This document shows, piece after piece, positions 1 to 6,905 of a stretch of DNA of 64,000 bases. The notes beneath the pieces are model-generated. The model saw only the letters and a program-made list of their open reading frames with translations. It ran no database searches and was not told the DNA's origin. A program made the position numbers and the translations under genes. Position 1 is the stretch's first letter; each line of letters opens with the position of its first letter. The stretch is from NCBI RefSeq assembly GCF_024652905.1, contig NZ_CP102430.1, positions 34,313 to 98,312 on the forward strand, given 5' to 3'. This stretch comes from Pseudomonas oryzihabitans. Lineage in GTDB: Bacteria; Pseudomonadota; Gammaproteobacteria; Pseudomonadales; Pseudomonadaceae.

Positions 1-107
1 TCGATCACCAGCAGCTCAAATTCCCCCGGACACGGAACGTGCGGCAGGCACCACCGCAACGAGTAGCGCCACATCAGCGGCGCTATCGGCTGGGCTGGGG
101 ACGCCAT
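1..107 (-). CDS. Hypothetical protein, first 35 codons only (cut by window edge)
   Basis: This is the 5' part of a gene running off the left edge. Its complete copy is at 48913-49263, where it is described. The ATG shares one base with the TGA of the upstream gene at 107-475 (TGATG), so the two are translationally coupled. Confidence 0.75.
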   Translation of the reverse strand, partial: MASPAQPIAPLMWRYSLRWCLPHVPCPGEFELLVI

Positions 108-475
108 CAATCGAGATCCCACTTCGCCTGGTCGTATCCCGCGAGCTTGCTCATGGCCGAAAGGCGAAGGCCATGCAGCGTGAGGAAGGCGCTGGTGGTG
201 TAGTAATCAGGATTCTGCTCGGACTGGTACTCAAGGCAGCTCATCAGCTTGAGGACTTCAACCGCCGAAGGCTTGCGGACCGTTTCGTCCAGCTCGAACC
301 GTTCGGCCTGGAGCGTTTCACGCGGGTAACGGTGCTGCACGGAGCGGATGTTCTCGTCCAGCAGCTGCTGGCCCTGGCTGGTGAGAATCTGGCGAGTGGC
401 GTCGTCCGGCTTGCCGACGCAAGCAAACATGACGATGGCGGAAATGTGGCTTTGGCTGACGACGTAGGCGCTCAT
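107..475 (-). CDS. Hypothetical protein, 122 residues, leading-region operon
   Basis: I do not recognise this protein. It begins MSAYVVSQSHISA and ends with a charged tail, KWDLD. It has no signal peptide or membrane segment and looks like a small soluble protein. The ATG at 475 was chosen over the longer frame to 574 because GAAGGAG lies just upstream, at the end of a conserved structured leader shared with six other genes; the longer frame would translate through that leader. It is the first gene behind one of four identical-spacing promoters and overlaps the next gene by one base. Placement in the leading-region block suggests a role in establishment in the recipient, which is inference only. 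Confidence 0.7.
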   Translation of the reverse strand: MSAYVVSQSHISAIVMFACVGKPDDATRQILTSQGQQLLDENIRSVQHRYPRETLQAERFELDETVRKPSAVEVLKLMSCLEYQSEQNPDYYTTSAFLTLHGLRLSAMSKLAGYDQAKWDLD

Positions 476-481
476 GAAATT

Positions 482-585
482 CTCCTTCGCGATTTGCCCG
501 GAGCGGTTGCCGCCGCTGGTTCCAGGCTGCCGAGGCGGTATTGCTTCGACGGATTCAGTATCGCAAATGGACACCCTTATGTCAA
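482..585 (-). promoter_or_regulatory. Promoter plus structured leader module, copy 1
   Basis: On the minus strand: -35 TTGACA (585-580), a 17-bp spacer, -10 GATACT (562-557), then a leader with an outer stem GCCTGG/CCGGGC (522-527 with 496-501), a 4-nt bulge, an inner stem AGCGG/CCGCT (513-517 with 502-506) and the loop CGGCAA. GCGAAGGAG follows directly and serves as the ribosome-binding site. Six other copies occur at 43592-43697, 44180-44284, 45291-45335, 47352-47456, 48585-48628 and 48868-48907. Confidence 0.85.
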
Positions 586-619
586 CTATTAGTCAAATCC
601 GGATGTACATTTATTTTAC

Positions 620-635
620 TTCTCGCATGCGAGAA
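620..635. promoter_or_regulatory. 16-bp palindromic operator, copy 1
   Basis: Perfect palindrome TTCTCGCATGCGAGAA directly upstream of the toxin promoter. The same word or a one- or two-base variant recurs at 5456, 11172, 16215, 22446, 34170 and 44317. It is probably the target of a plasmid-wide repressor; the KorA-type proteins at 9006-9356 and 41944-42255 are the obvious candidates. Confidence 0.7.
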
Positions 636-637
636 TC

Positions 638-666
638 TTGCTACGCTGTGATTTATAAGCTACAAT
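638..666 (+). promoter_or_regulatory. Promoter of the toxin-antitoxin pair
   Basis: TTGCTA, a 17-bp spacer and TACAAT end only six bases before the ATG at 673. Transcription would start at or within a base or two of the ATG, so the toxin mRNA would be leaderless or nearly so. No Shine-Dalgarno sequence is visible. Confidence 0.55.
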
Positions 667-672
667 TGTCTC

Positions 673-975
673 ATGAAAACGATTAAACAAACCGCCACTT
701 TCAGGAACTGGGAACGCAAGCTGAAAGACAAGCAGGCGAAAGCAATCATCGCTGCGCGGGTCTTTCGGGTTGCGAACGGATTGCTCGGTGATGTCCAGCC
801 AGTCGGCCAGGGCATCAGCGAACTCCGCATTCATCATGGTCCCGGCTATCGTGTGTATTTTCAGCAGCGCGGGAACCAGCTGGTCCTGTTGTTGTGTGGT
901 GGAGACAAAAGCAGCCAAGCGCGGGACATCGAGACCGCCAAAGCACTGGCCAGCCAGTGGAGTGATGACGAATGA
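673..975 (+). CDS. higB: HigB/RelE-superfamily toxin
   Basis: 100-residue basic protein of the phage Gp49-like / HigB type (putative addiction module killer protein), a branch of the RelE mRNA interferase superfamily. The signature is the central strand-loop-strand G-I-S-E-L-R-I-H-H-G-P-G-Y-R-V-Y-F followed by L-V-L-L-L-C-G-G-D-K-S. Members cleave mRNA at the ribosome. The gene precedes its antitoxin and overlaps it by four bases, the order typical of higBA-type modules. It stabilises the plasmid by post-segregational killing if it behaves like its family. The start codon sits immediately after the predicted -10 box with no ribosome-binding site. An identical copy is at 49829-50131. Confidence 0.85.
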   Translation: MKTIKQTATFRNWERKLKDKQAKAIIAARVFRVANGLLGDVQPVGQGISELRIHHGPGYRVYFQQRGNQLVLLLCGGDKSSQARDIETAKALASQWSDDE

Positions 976-1271
976 AAGAGAAAATTTTCGACTACGATCC
1001 CGCCGATGCCCTCACGGACCCGGCGTCCATCGCTGTCTTCCTGGAAGACGCTTTCGAGACTGGCGACGCCGCCTACATCGCCAAGGCCCTGGGCGTTGTC
1101 GCCCGTGCCAAAGGGATGGGTGAGATTGCCAAGGAATCGGGCTTGTCCCGTGAAAACCTGTACCGCTCGTTTTCAGAAAACGGCAATCCGACCCTGAAAA
1201 CCATGTTGGCCGTCATGCAGGCTGTCGGCCTGGATCTGACTGCCCGCGTCCATATCACTCCAGCACACTAA
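972..1271 (+). CDS. higA: HigA-type antitoxin, XRE-family helix-turn-helix
   Basis: 99-residue partner of the upstream toxin. The middle and C-terminal part (about residues 35-85) reads as a lambda-repressor-like helix-turn-helix, with G-M-G-E-I-A-K-E-S-G-L-S-R-E-N-L-Y-R-S followed by G-N-P-T-L-K-T-M-L-A-V-M-Q-A-V-G-L. This matches the 'addiction module antidote protein' family. The ATG overlaps the toxin's last codons (ATGA), so the two are translationally coupled. It should neutralise the toxin and repress the shared promoter. The palindrome at 620-635 may instead belong to a plasmid-wide regulator, since it also occurs far from this operon. Confidence 0.85.
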   Translation: MKEKIFDYDPADALTDPASIAVFLEDAFETGDAAYIAKALGVVARAKGMGEIAKESGLSRENLYRSFSENGNPTLKTMLAVMQAVGLDLTARVHITPAH

Positions 1272-1336
1272 CGGGCGGCCTGACGCGCAGAAAGTCGAGA
1301 CACCGACGCGCTTGGCCCTTGCCGTTTGCTGCTCTT

Positions 1337-1799
1337 GCCGATCTGCTTTAATGCCGAGGTTTGGGCGCGGGAAATAAACGCTTTTCAGCAGCGACCGCGT
1401 AGCGGTTGCCTCCTTGCTCTTGGGAATGGAGTCACCCCCCTGCTCGGAGGATCTGCTCGGCAGCCTTCGGTAGGACGCGGTAAGCCCGGACTATCCAGAG
1501 ACAGGCCGCGTGCAAGGGGTCGTGGAATACCGCAGGGCGCTCGCGACCGAGGATATGCCGCGAAAGCCCCTTGCAGGCAAGGACTGGCGGCGGATAGGCC
1601 ATTGGGGCGTCCGCTTCCTACCGATGGCAGCTGAGCCCGCGCAGGGGTAGGCCGGAACGACCGGCAAGCGGAGCGCGCAGGCCAAGGGCCGGAGACGTGA
1701 GGATGGAAGCCCGCAGGGCCGAGACCCGGCGCGCTCTTTGCCGGGGCTTGGTTCACGACAGCCGTCCCCCGAAGGGGGCACGCAAAAGCCCTGGATCCT
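1337..1799 (+). repeat. 463-nt non-coding repeat, copy A, strongly structured
   Basis: Nearly identical to 44365-44826; the differences I see are a few substitutions and one base of indel near the end. Its 3' part is shared with 41364-41483. Complementary segments suggest a folded RNA or DNA: CCGGCAA pairs with TTGCCGG and GAGCGCGC with GCGCGCTC, enclosing the small hairpins GGCC/GGCC and GCCC/GGGC, followed by CCCCCGAAGGGGG. Open frames in this repeat have no ribosome-binding sites and differ among copies, so I treat it as non-coding. It lies 65 bases after the antitoxin gene and could be transcribed by read-through. Confidence 0.75.
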
Positions 1800-2095
1800 T
1801 TACGTGTGAGGTGTAGAGCCTGTGACTAGACTGGCGGACCAGGACGCTGAAAAATGCTGGATTGATAGCCATTCATCGGGAGTAGGGAGGCATCGACGAC
1901 TAGGGGGGGGGCAAATATTTGCATTTTTGCCGGGGGGTGCTTACCATGTTCCTCGACTACGCAGACAGCAGAAAATTTGTCGGCGGAGCTGCGAAGGCCT
2001 GGCTAGCACAGGTCAAATGAAGGGAAATCGTAAGGCGTTTGGGTTGTTCCGCTTCAGTGCGGGAGACTTGCCTTCGAGGCCGTCCTTCCTCGTAG
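1800..2095. other. Intergenic stretch without a supported gene
   Basis: Between repeat A and the gene remnant at 2096-2186. It contains a run of nine G (1910-1919 area) followed by AT-rich sequence and a possible 24-codon frame starting at 1946 with no clear ribosome-binding site. I see nothing that supports a gene here. Confidence 0.4.
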
Positions 2096-2186
2096 TCACC
2101 CAATCTTTCGCATCTTGGCCTCAGTCGCGTGATAAGCGTTGACTGGGGCAAGTTCGTTTTGCCCCCTCCTTGTGTATCTCGACGAC
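2096..2186 (-). pseudogene. Remnant of the 3' end of a second copy of the gene at 2200-2727
   Basis: Translated on the minus strand this segment gives V-V-E-I-H-K-E-G-A-K-R and then, after a shift of two bases, L-A-P-V-N-A-Y-H-A-T-E-A-K-M-R-K-I-G and a stop. The neighbouring intact gene ends V-V-E-V-R-S-E-G-S-K-T-Y-L-A-P-I-T-A-F-H-A. It starts immediately after that gene's stop codon. The best explanation is a former tandem paralogue reduced by deletion, leaving a frameshifted tail. Confidence 0.55.
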
Positions 2187-2199
2187 TGGTTCAGCGAAG

Positions 2200-2727
2200 C
2201 TATCCTCCTAGCTTTTGCGTCATTCCTCGAATCTTCGAGTCATTCGCGTGAAAGGCGGTGATTGGAGCCAGGTACGTTTTGCTCCCTTCGCTGCGTACCT
2301 CTACGACCGCTACGGCGCAGTAGCTACCCGTGCCTACCTTCACCTTCCTCTTGTTGAACATGATCCCCTGTCTGTATTTGGGCTTGTTCGTGCCTACCTC
2401 GCTATAGGCGCAGTACGCATGAGTCAGTATGGCTAGTACCTCTGCCGGGGTGCAGCCGTCCTTGATCCCGCGCGTGTCCAACGGGTGAGCGACAGCTTCC
2501 AGGTCGATGAGGATCCCTCTGCAGTTTGGTTCAGGCCACTGGTTCTCGCGGCAGATCCTCTTGATCCGGTCGAACTGCTTGGGTGTCAGTAGGTAGGTGA
2601 ATACGGGAGGTTCCGTCACGTGGGCCAAGGCCACGCCTGCCTGCTGCATGTTGATGACTACACTCATCAGCTCGCTAAATGCTTCTACTAGGCTCTCATC
2701 TCCTAGCTCCCTTGGGGTTTTACTCAT
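2200..2727 (-). CDS. Hypothetical protein, 175 residues
   Basis: Not recognised. The protein is soluble with mixed charge; its second half has a strand-rich stretch (K-R-K-V-K-V-G-T-G-S-Y-C-A-V-A-V-V-E-V) and a C-terminal L-A-P-I-T-A-F-H. The ATG at 2727 is preferred to the one at 2733 because GGGAAG sits seven bases before 2727 but only one base before 2733. It lies 50 bases downstream of the winged-helix gene at 2778-3260 in the same direction, so the pair may be one operon. A decayed copy of its last 30 codons follows its stop. Identical copy at 51356-51883. Confidence 0.65.
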   Translation of the reverse strand: MSKTPRELGDESLVEAFSELMSVVINMQQAGVALAHVTEPPVFTYLLTPKQFDRIKRICRENQWPEPNCRGILIDLEAVAHPLDTRGIKDGCTPAEVLAILTHAYCAYSEVGTNKPKYRQGIMFNKRKVKVGTGSYCAVAVVEVRSEGSKTYLAPITAFHANDSKIRGMTQKLGG

Positions 2728-2777
2728 TGTCATGCTTCCCGCGCTTGGCGAGCGGATAAGTTACCGCCGTCGCCGCC

Positions 2778-3260
2778 TCACTTGACCAATTCCAACGGCT
2801 TCGCCTTTTTGGGCTTGGCCGTGCCATCACTCGCAGCCTTTTGCTTCTCGCGGGCATCCATAATCGCCTTGGCGAAGGGCTCGGCAGCTTTGATAAGGCC
2901 CTCGAATGAGTACCTGTTAGCGAGATTGCCACCTTGCTTTGATTTACGAGCATGCCGTTGGATGTAGCCTCTCTCCTCAAGGCCTGCGATAGCACGCTGA
3001 ACCGTACGAGGGGTGCAGCCGATCTTCCCGGCCAGAGTTTCCTTGGTCGGAAAGGGATCGTTTCCAGCGGTCCACCAGAAGCTCGCCAGGTGCACAACGA
3101 TCAACACATCCAGTTGCTTGAGACCCAACTGTTGGGAGCAGTCGAAAATCACGTTGGGGATAGCTGTCCATCCTGCTGCTACCAGGTCCTTTCCCCACTT
3201 TTGCTCGATGGACTTATTGTCCGGTGCCGCAGCCGGTTTTTTTGCCTTAGCCGTAGTCAT
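2778..3260 (-). CDS. Winged-helix DNA-binding protein
   Basis: 160-residue protein with a helix-turn-helix at about residues 75-105 (L-A-G-K-I-G-C-T-P-R-T-V-Q-R-A-I-A-G-L-E-E-R-G-Y-I), the pattern of plasmid-borne winged-helix regulators or replication accessory proteins. The N-terminus is Lys/Ala-rich, and the C-terminus is a Lys-rich tail ending P-L-E-L-V-K. The ATG at 3260 is preferred to the frame opening at 3533: the extra 91 residues are Ser/Pro/Thr-rich and implausible, and GAGGTCAGG precedes 3260. It could be a transcription factor or a replication helper; I cannot choose. Identical copy at 51934-52416. Confidence 0.75.
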   Translation of the reverse strand: MTTAKAKKPAAAPDNKSIEQKWGKDLVAAGWTAIPNVIFDCSQQLGLKQLDVLIVVHLASFWWTAGNDPFPTKETLAGKIGCTPRTVQRAIAGLEERGYIQRHARKSKQGGNLANRYSFEGLIKAAEPFAKAIMDAREKQKAASDGTAKPKKAKPLELVK

Positions 3261-3717
3261 CGCCTGACCTCTATATGTTCGGATGGCGCGAGTATGCTGG
3301 CTCGAAAAATGGCTGACAACGGGAGGGGGGGAGACGCCTGTGTCAGCCCCTTTCATGAGTATGCTGTGTCTCGATTGACTGGGTGTGATTGAGGATGAGT
3401 GTGTATGAAATGGGAATTCTTTGGGAGTCATCAGCGTCGCCGGGATGGAGAGGTGCATGTCTCCCGGGATAGGGTCATTGGTGACTCCCCCCGGCGACAT
3501 TAATGCCTCCCTACCACCCGAAAAAAATTTCAAATTCCCTCAAAAAAGTAGCCTTTTCCTGCCGAACGGCTGGAAATGACCAGTTCCACCCTGGATACGA
3601 CTTTCAAACTCTCGATTAAAAAGTCTACCGCGACGTCCTTACGGGTCTGACTACCTACCCCTCCAAAGCCGCAGCAATTTACGCCGCTTGGCTAGCCGAC
3701 TGGCCAACCCTGGATTA
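3261..3717. other. Intergenic region between divergent genes
   Basis: 457 bases with no supported gene. On the minus strand the decamer CAGCATACTC occurs twice upstream of the winged-helix gene (around 3290 and 3360) and may be an operator or promoter element for it. There is also a run of eight G near 3323. The rest shows no strong motif until the SOS box. Confidence 0.45.
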
Positions 3718-3733
3718 CTGTATATCTAAACAG
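3718..3733 (+). promoter_or_regulatory. LexA (SOS) box
   Basis: CTGTATATCTAAACAG matches the CTGT-N8-ACAG LexA consensus and lies 17 bases before the umuD start, where LexA would block the umuDC promoter until DNA damage. Confidence 0.88.
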
Positions 3734-3750
3734 TCCTTCGGCGGTGCCGT

Positions 3751-4179
3751 ATGTACATCCTCAAATTCCGACCCCTCGCTCCATCGGCGCTGACTCTGAA
3801 AGTGATGCCAGGCTGCGCAGCTGGTGGATTTCCCAGCCCTGCAGCTGACTACTACGAACCCCCACTGTCACTCGATGAGTTGATGAACATCCGTGCCCCG
3901 CACGTCTGGCTCGTCGAAGTCGAAGGCGACAGTATGCGCGACGCCGGCATCTTCCACGGCACCCGCCTGGTCGTGGATCGATCCATCACCCCATGCTCTG
4001 GCCACATCGTGCTGGCCTACGTGGACAATCAGCCGCTGGTGAAGCGGCTGGCCAAGTCCCCTTCGGGCTGGTTGCTTGAATCGGAGAATCCCGCCTATCG
4101 CACGATCAGGCCCGAGGAATACGGCGCGATTGAGGTGTTCGGCGTCGTCACCTGGGATCTGACCCAACATGCCCAGTGA
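3751..4179 (+). CDS. umuD: UmuD/RulA, SOS translesion polymerase accessory protein
   Basis: 142-residue serine-lysine autoprotease of the LexA/UmuD family. The nucleophile Ser61 is in V-E-G-D-S-M and the general base Lys98 is in L-V-K-R, equivalent to Ser60 and Lys97 of E. coli UmuD. The cleavage site falls in the A-A-G-G stretch around residues 23-26. RecA-stimulated self-cleavage would yield UmuD', which activates the UmuC polymerase. The gene sits behind a perfect SOS box and overlaps umuC by 11 bases. On Pseudomonas plasmids this pair is usually called rulAB and gives UV tolerance and mutagenesis. Identical copy at 52907-53335. Confidence 0.93.
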   Translation: MYILKFRPLAPSALTLKVMPGCAAGGFPSPAADYYEPPLSLDELMNIRAPHVWLVEVEGDSMRDAGIFHGTRLVVDRSITPCSGHIVLAYVDNQPLVKRLAKSPSGWLLESENPAYRTIRPEEYGAIEVFGVVTWDLTQHAQ

Positions 4180-5455
4180 CTCACGGCCACAGGTCTTTGG
4201 CCTGGTGGACGTGAATTCCTTTTACTGCAGCTGCGAGCGCATATTCCGACCCGAGTTGAGGCAGCGGCCTGTCGTCGTCTTGTCCAATTCGGACGGCTGC
4301 ATTGTGGCTCGTACGACCGAGGCGAAAACCTTGGGGCTGAAAATGGGAGATCCCTATTTTAAGGTGCGCAGGTTCCTGGAGCAGAACGGCGTCGCCGTGT
4401 TCAGCAGCAATTACACCCTGTATGGCGAGCTGAGCCACAGAGTCGGCCTGGCCATCGCCTCCCTGGTGCCGGAATGGGAGCGGTACTCCATCGATGAGCT
4501 GTTCGTGCAGCTGGACGGGCTACCCGAGCCGTTGGCCGACGTGGGCCGTGCGATACAGGCCCGGGTGCTGCAGTGGACGGCGCTGCCTGTAGGCGTCGGT
4601 ATCGGCCACACGAAGACCCTAGCCAAAGCCGCCCAGCATGCCTCCAAGGTCTGGCGAGACCGCACGGGGGGCGTGGTCGATCTACGCAAACCCGAGGCAG
4701 TGGAGTGGTTGCTGCGGCGCATGCCGGTCGATGAGGTGTGGGGGATCGGTCGGCGGATGCGGGACAACCTGGCCCGCGATGGCATCGCTACGGCCTGGGA
4801 GTTGTCCAGGGCGGATCCGCGAGCCATGGGCCGCAAGTACAGCATTGTTCTTGAGCGCACTATCCGAGAGCTACAGGGCGAATCCTGTCTGGATCTCGAA
4901 CTGTCGGTGCCGGCGAAGCAATCGATCTGTTCAAGCAAGATGTTTGGCCAGCGGGTGCATACCCTCCAGGCCCTGCACGAAGCCCTGGCGACGTATGTGC
5001 ATCGGGCCGCTGAGAAACTGCGGAAGCAGCGTTCACTCTGCGGAGCCCTGCGGGTGGGTATCCAGACCTCGTTCCATGGCGACGGCCCGAAGTATGCGAA
5101 CGCGGTGACGTGCGTTCCGGCCTATCCAACCGATGATGTTCGGCAGCTGACCAAGTACGCCCTGCAGGCCGCGCAGGAGATCTTCCGGCCCGGCTTCGCC
5201 TACAGCAAAGCCGAGGTGCTGCTGATGGATCTACGCAAGCGAGGGGAGTACACGGAAGACCTGTTCACCCCAAGCCAGCCAGTGCGTACCGACGCGCTGA
5301 TGGAGGTGATGGACAAGATCAATCGGCGCTGGGGGCACGACTGCCTGCGAACCGCTGCTGTTCCCCTGTCTCCTGACTGGGGCATGCGTAGAGCGCTGCT
5401 GAGCCCCAGTTACATGACCAGCTGGGGCCAGCTGTGGAAGGTGCAATGCCGCTAA
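4169..5455 (+). CDS. umuC: UmuC/RulB, Y-family error-prone DNA polymerase subunit
   Basis: 428 residues, normal length for UmuC/RulB. The N-terminal catalytic core has the first metal-binding motif in L-V-D-V-N-S-F-Y-C-S-C-E and the second in Y-S-I-D-E-L-F (around residues 100-106). Helix-hairpin-helix and little-finger domains follow, with V-G-I-G-H-T-K-T-L-A-K and D-E-V-W-G-I-G-R-R. With UmuD' it copies past lesions at the cost of mutations. The start overlaps umuD by 11 bases, so translation is coupled. The operon ends at the palindrome at 5456-5471. Identical copy at 53325-54611. Confidence 0.95.
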   Translation: MPSDSRPQVFGLVDVNSFYCSCERIFRPELRQRPVVVLSNSDGCIVARTTEAKTLGLKMGDPYFKVRRFLEQNGVAVFSSNYTLYGELSHRVGLAIASLVPEWERYSIDELFVQLDGLPEPLADVGRAIQARVLQWTALPVGVGIGHTKTLAKAAQHASKVWRDRTGGVVDLRKPEAVEWLLRRMPVDEVWGIGRRMRDNLARDGIATAWELSRADPRAMGRKYSIVLERTIRELQGESCLDLELSVPAKQSICSSKMFGQRVHTLQALHEALATYVHRAAEKLRKQRSLCGALRVGIQTSFHGDGPKYANAVTCVPAYPTDDVRQLTKYALQAAQEIFRPGFAYSKAEVLLMDLRKRGEYTEDLFTPSQPVRTDALMEVMDKINRRWGHDCLRTAAVPLSPDWGMRRALLSPSYMTSWGQLWKVQCR

Positions 5456-5471
5456 TTCTCGCGTGCGAGAA
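5456..5471. promoter_or_regulatory. Palindrome copy 2 (TTCTCGCGTGCGAGAA)
   Basis: This copy abuts the umuC stop codon and lies three bases from the end of the convergent DUF1173 gene, so it cannot be a start-site operator for either. With flanking bases (AATTCTCG/CGAGAATT) it can form a hairpin in either transcript and may act as a roadblock or terminator. Confidence 0.6.
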
Positions 5472-5474
5472 TTC

Positions 5475-6767
5475 TTACACGCTGAGGGCCTTGGCAGGTG
5501 GAAACGGCGGAATAGCTTTTCCTTTGGGGTCGCTATAGGCATCCCAATACCACCACCCAGTCGGGGTGTACTGATCGTCGTAGTAAGTCGCCTTTTCGGC
5601 TTTTCGATCCAGGTAGTCCTGGTCGTTCCTGCCGTAAACCTCCATCGGAACGTGCCGGCCATTGCCTACGTCGGTCAGCCAGAAATCGGGGAAAACCAGC
5701 TCTTTACCGGCATCGAATCGCATCGGTTTCACGAATGCTCGCCTTTGCTCACGCAACTGCTTCTCAATCTTCCACTCGTACCCGGACTCAACCGGCACCC
5801 ATGCCTGCGAGACGATCATCAAGGCGATGTTGAGCACTTGCGTCTTATAACGGCCCTTACTGTCCTTCTCAGGCTGGTCTGTCTGCATGATGGCGACCAC
5901 AGGGCATTTCTTCCGCCATGCAAGCATCGCAAGCGGGTAGCTCTGGACGGCCTGATCCCATAAATCGGGGGTGATGTTCAGATACGGTAAGCCCCAGCCG
6001 CTATCGATCTTGATACAGCGACTCATGGCCTCCTCGATGTCTGCAGAGTGCTCGGCCAGCTGGCCGATAGCGATCAGGCGACGCTTGTTCTTGGCGGCGC
6101 TCTCCACCTTGCCCCTATTTGCTGTCTCCTGGTCGCCCCGCGTGCCCGCAACAATCAAAGCATCGCCAATACGCATGCGCGATACAACGACTCGCTTCGC
6201 CGCACGCAACAAGCGGGCGTGAACGGGTCCTATCCAGCGATTGCCCGTGTCGGGGTCCCACTGGTTCAGCCTCGCTTCGGTCCAGAGCAAATGCAGCAAC
6301 CCGCCCAATGTCATGGCGGGTTTCGAGGTTTTCGAGGTGCTGGATTTTGCAGTCGTCGGAGCCTCTACCTCCACCAGCTGGACATCGACAGGCTCCTTCT
6401 TCCGTAGCGACAGCGTGAGCTTCACCCTCAGCTTACCGTCGTCGGTTTCCTCTACTACGCCCACGCTATAGGCTCCCAGCCCGGACTGTTCGGGCGCCTC
6501 CGCGTAGTACTGGCAATTCACCGCGTGCTCTGCGCCTGTACGCGGATAGCGGGATAGGTGATAGGAATCCTTTTCCGACCTGTAGCGTACGGCCAACAGG
6601 CGGTCGCCAGATCCTGGACACAGGCAGCGTACAAGATCTTTGCCGTGTGCCTTCTGCAGTACCGCCTTCCACTTGGCAGCATTCTGGCGGGCCGTCTGGT
6701 AAGCCTCGGAGTAGCGTTCTACCTTCGCGCCTTCGCCGATACTCACTGGATAGCATTTGTCGGACAT
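5475..6767 (-). CDS. DUF1173 family protein
   Basis: 430 residues. The N-terminal C-L-C-P-G with a following H-A-V-N-C (Cys48, Cys50, His81, Cys85) matches the DUF1173 family found on plasmids of Pseudomonas and rhizobia; function unknown. Near the C-terminus P-D-F-W-L-T-D (360-366), P-M-E-V-Y-G (374-379) and Y-L-D-R-K-A-E-K (385-392) resemble the spacing of acidic and basic residues in PD-(D/E)XK-like nuclease folds; that is my inference. The start at 6767 is preferred to 6842 because GGAG precedes it by nine bases and the extension is not family-like. Identical copy at 54631-55923. Confidence 0.8.
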   Translation of the reverse strand: MSDKCYPVSIGEGAKVERYSEAYQTARQNAAKWKAVLQKAHGKDLVRCLCPGSGDRLLAVRYRSEKDSYHLSRYPRTGAEHAVNCQYYAEAPEQSGLGAYSVGVVEETDDGKLRVKLTLSLRKKEPVDVQLVEVEAPTTAKSSTSKTSKPAMTLGGLLHLLWTEARLNQWDPDTGNRWIGPVHARLLRAAKRVVVSRMRIGDALIVAGTRGDQETANRGKVESAAKNKRRLIAIGQLAEHSADIEEAMSRCIKIDSGWGLPYLNITPDLWDQAVQSYPLAMLAWRKKCPVVAIMQTDQPEKDSKGRYKTQVLNIALMIVSQAWVPVESGYEWKIEKQLREQRRAFVKPMRFDAGKELVFPDFWLTDVGNGRHVPMEVYGRNDQDYLDRKAEKATYYDDQYTPTGWWYWDAYSDPKGKAIPPFPPAKALSV

Positions 6768-6849
6768 TGGTGAAAACTCCGTATCCCTGGGCAACTGCGG
6801 GAACCTGATGTAGCATGAGAACTGGATTTTGCTCCTTCGCAAAACCCTA

Positions 6850-6882
6850 GAAACCCGCTTGCATTGCCGTGCAGCGGGTTTC
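6850..6882. terminator. Hairpin terminator, probably bidirectional
   Basis: GAAACCCGCT (6850-6859) pairs with AGCGGGTTTC (6873-6882). The minus-strand transcript continues into CTAGGGTTTT and the plus-strand transcript into GCCTTTTC. It would end the repA operon (minus). Confidence 0.65.
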
Positions 6883-6905
6883 GCCTTTTCTGGCCTGACA
6901 AATTG

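Noticed and set aside
1385..1781. Overlapping frames on both strands in the structured repeat
   Set aside because: The frames rely on GC-rich sequence, lack ribosome-binding sites, and the single-base indel between copies A and B would change them; structure explains the conservation better.
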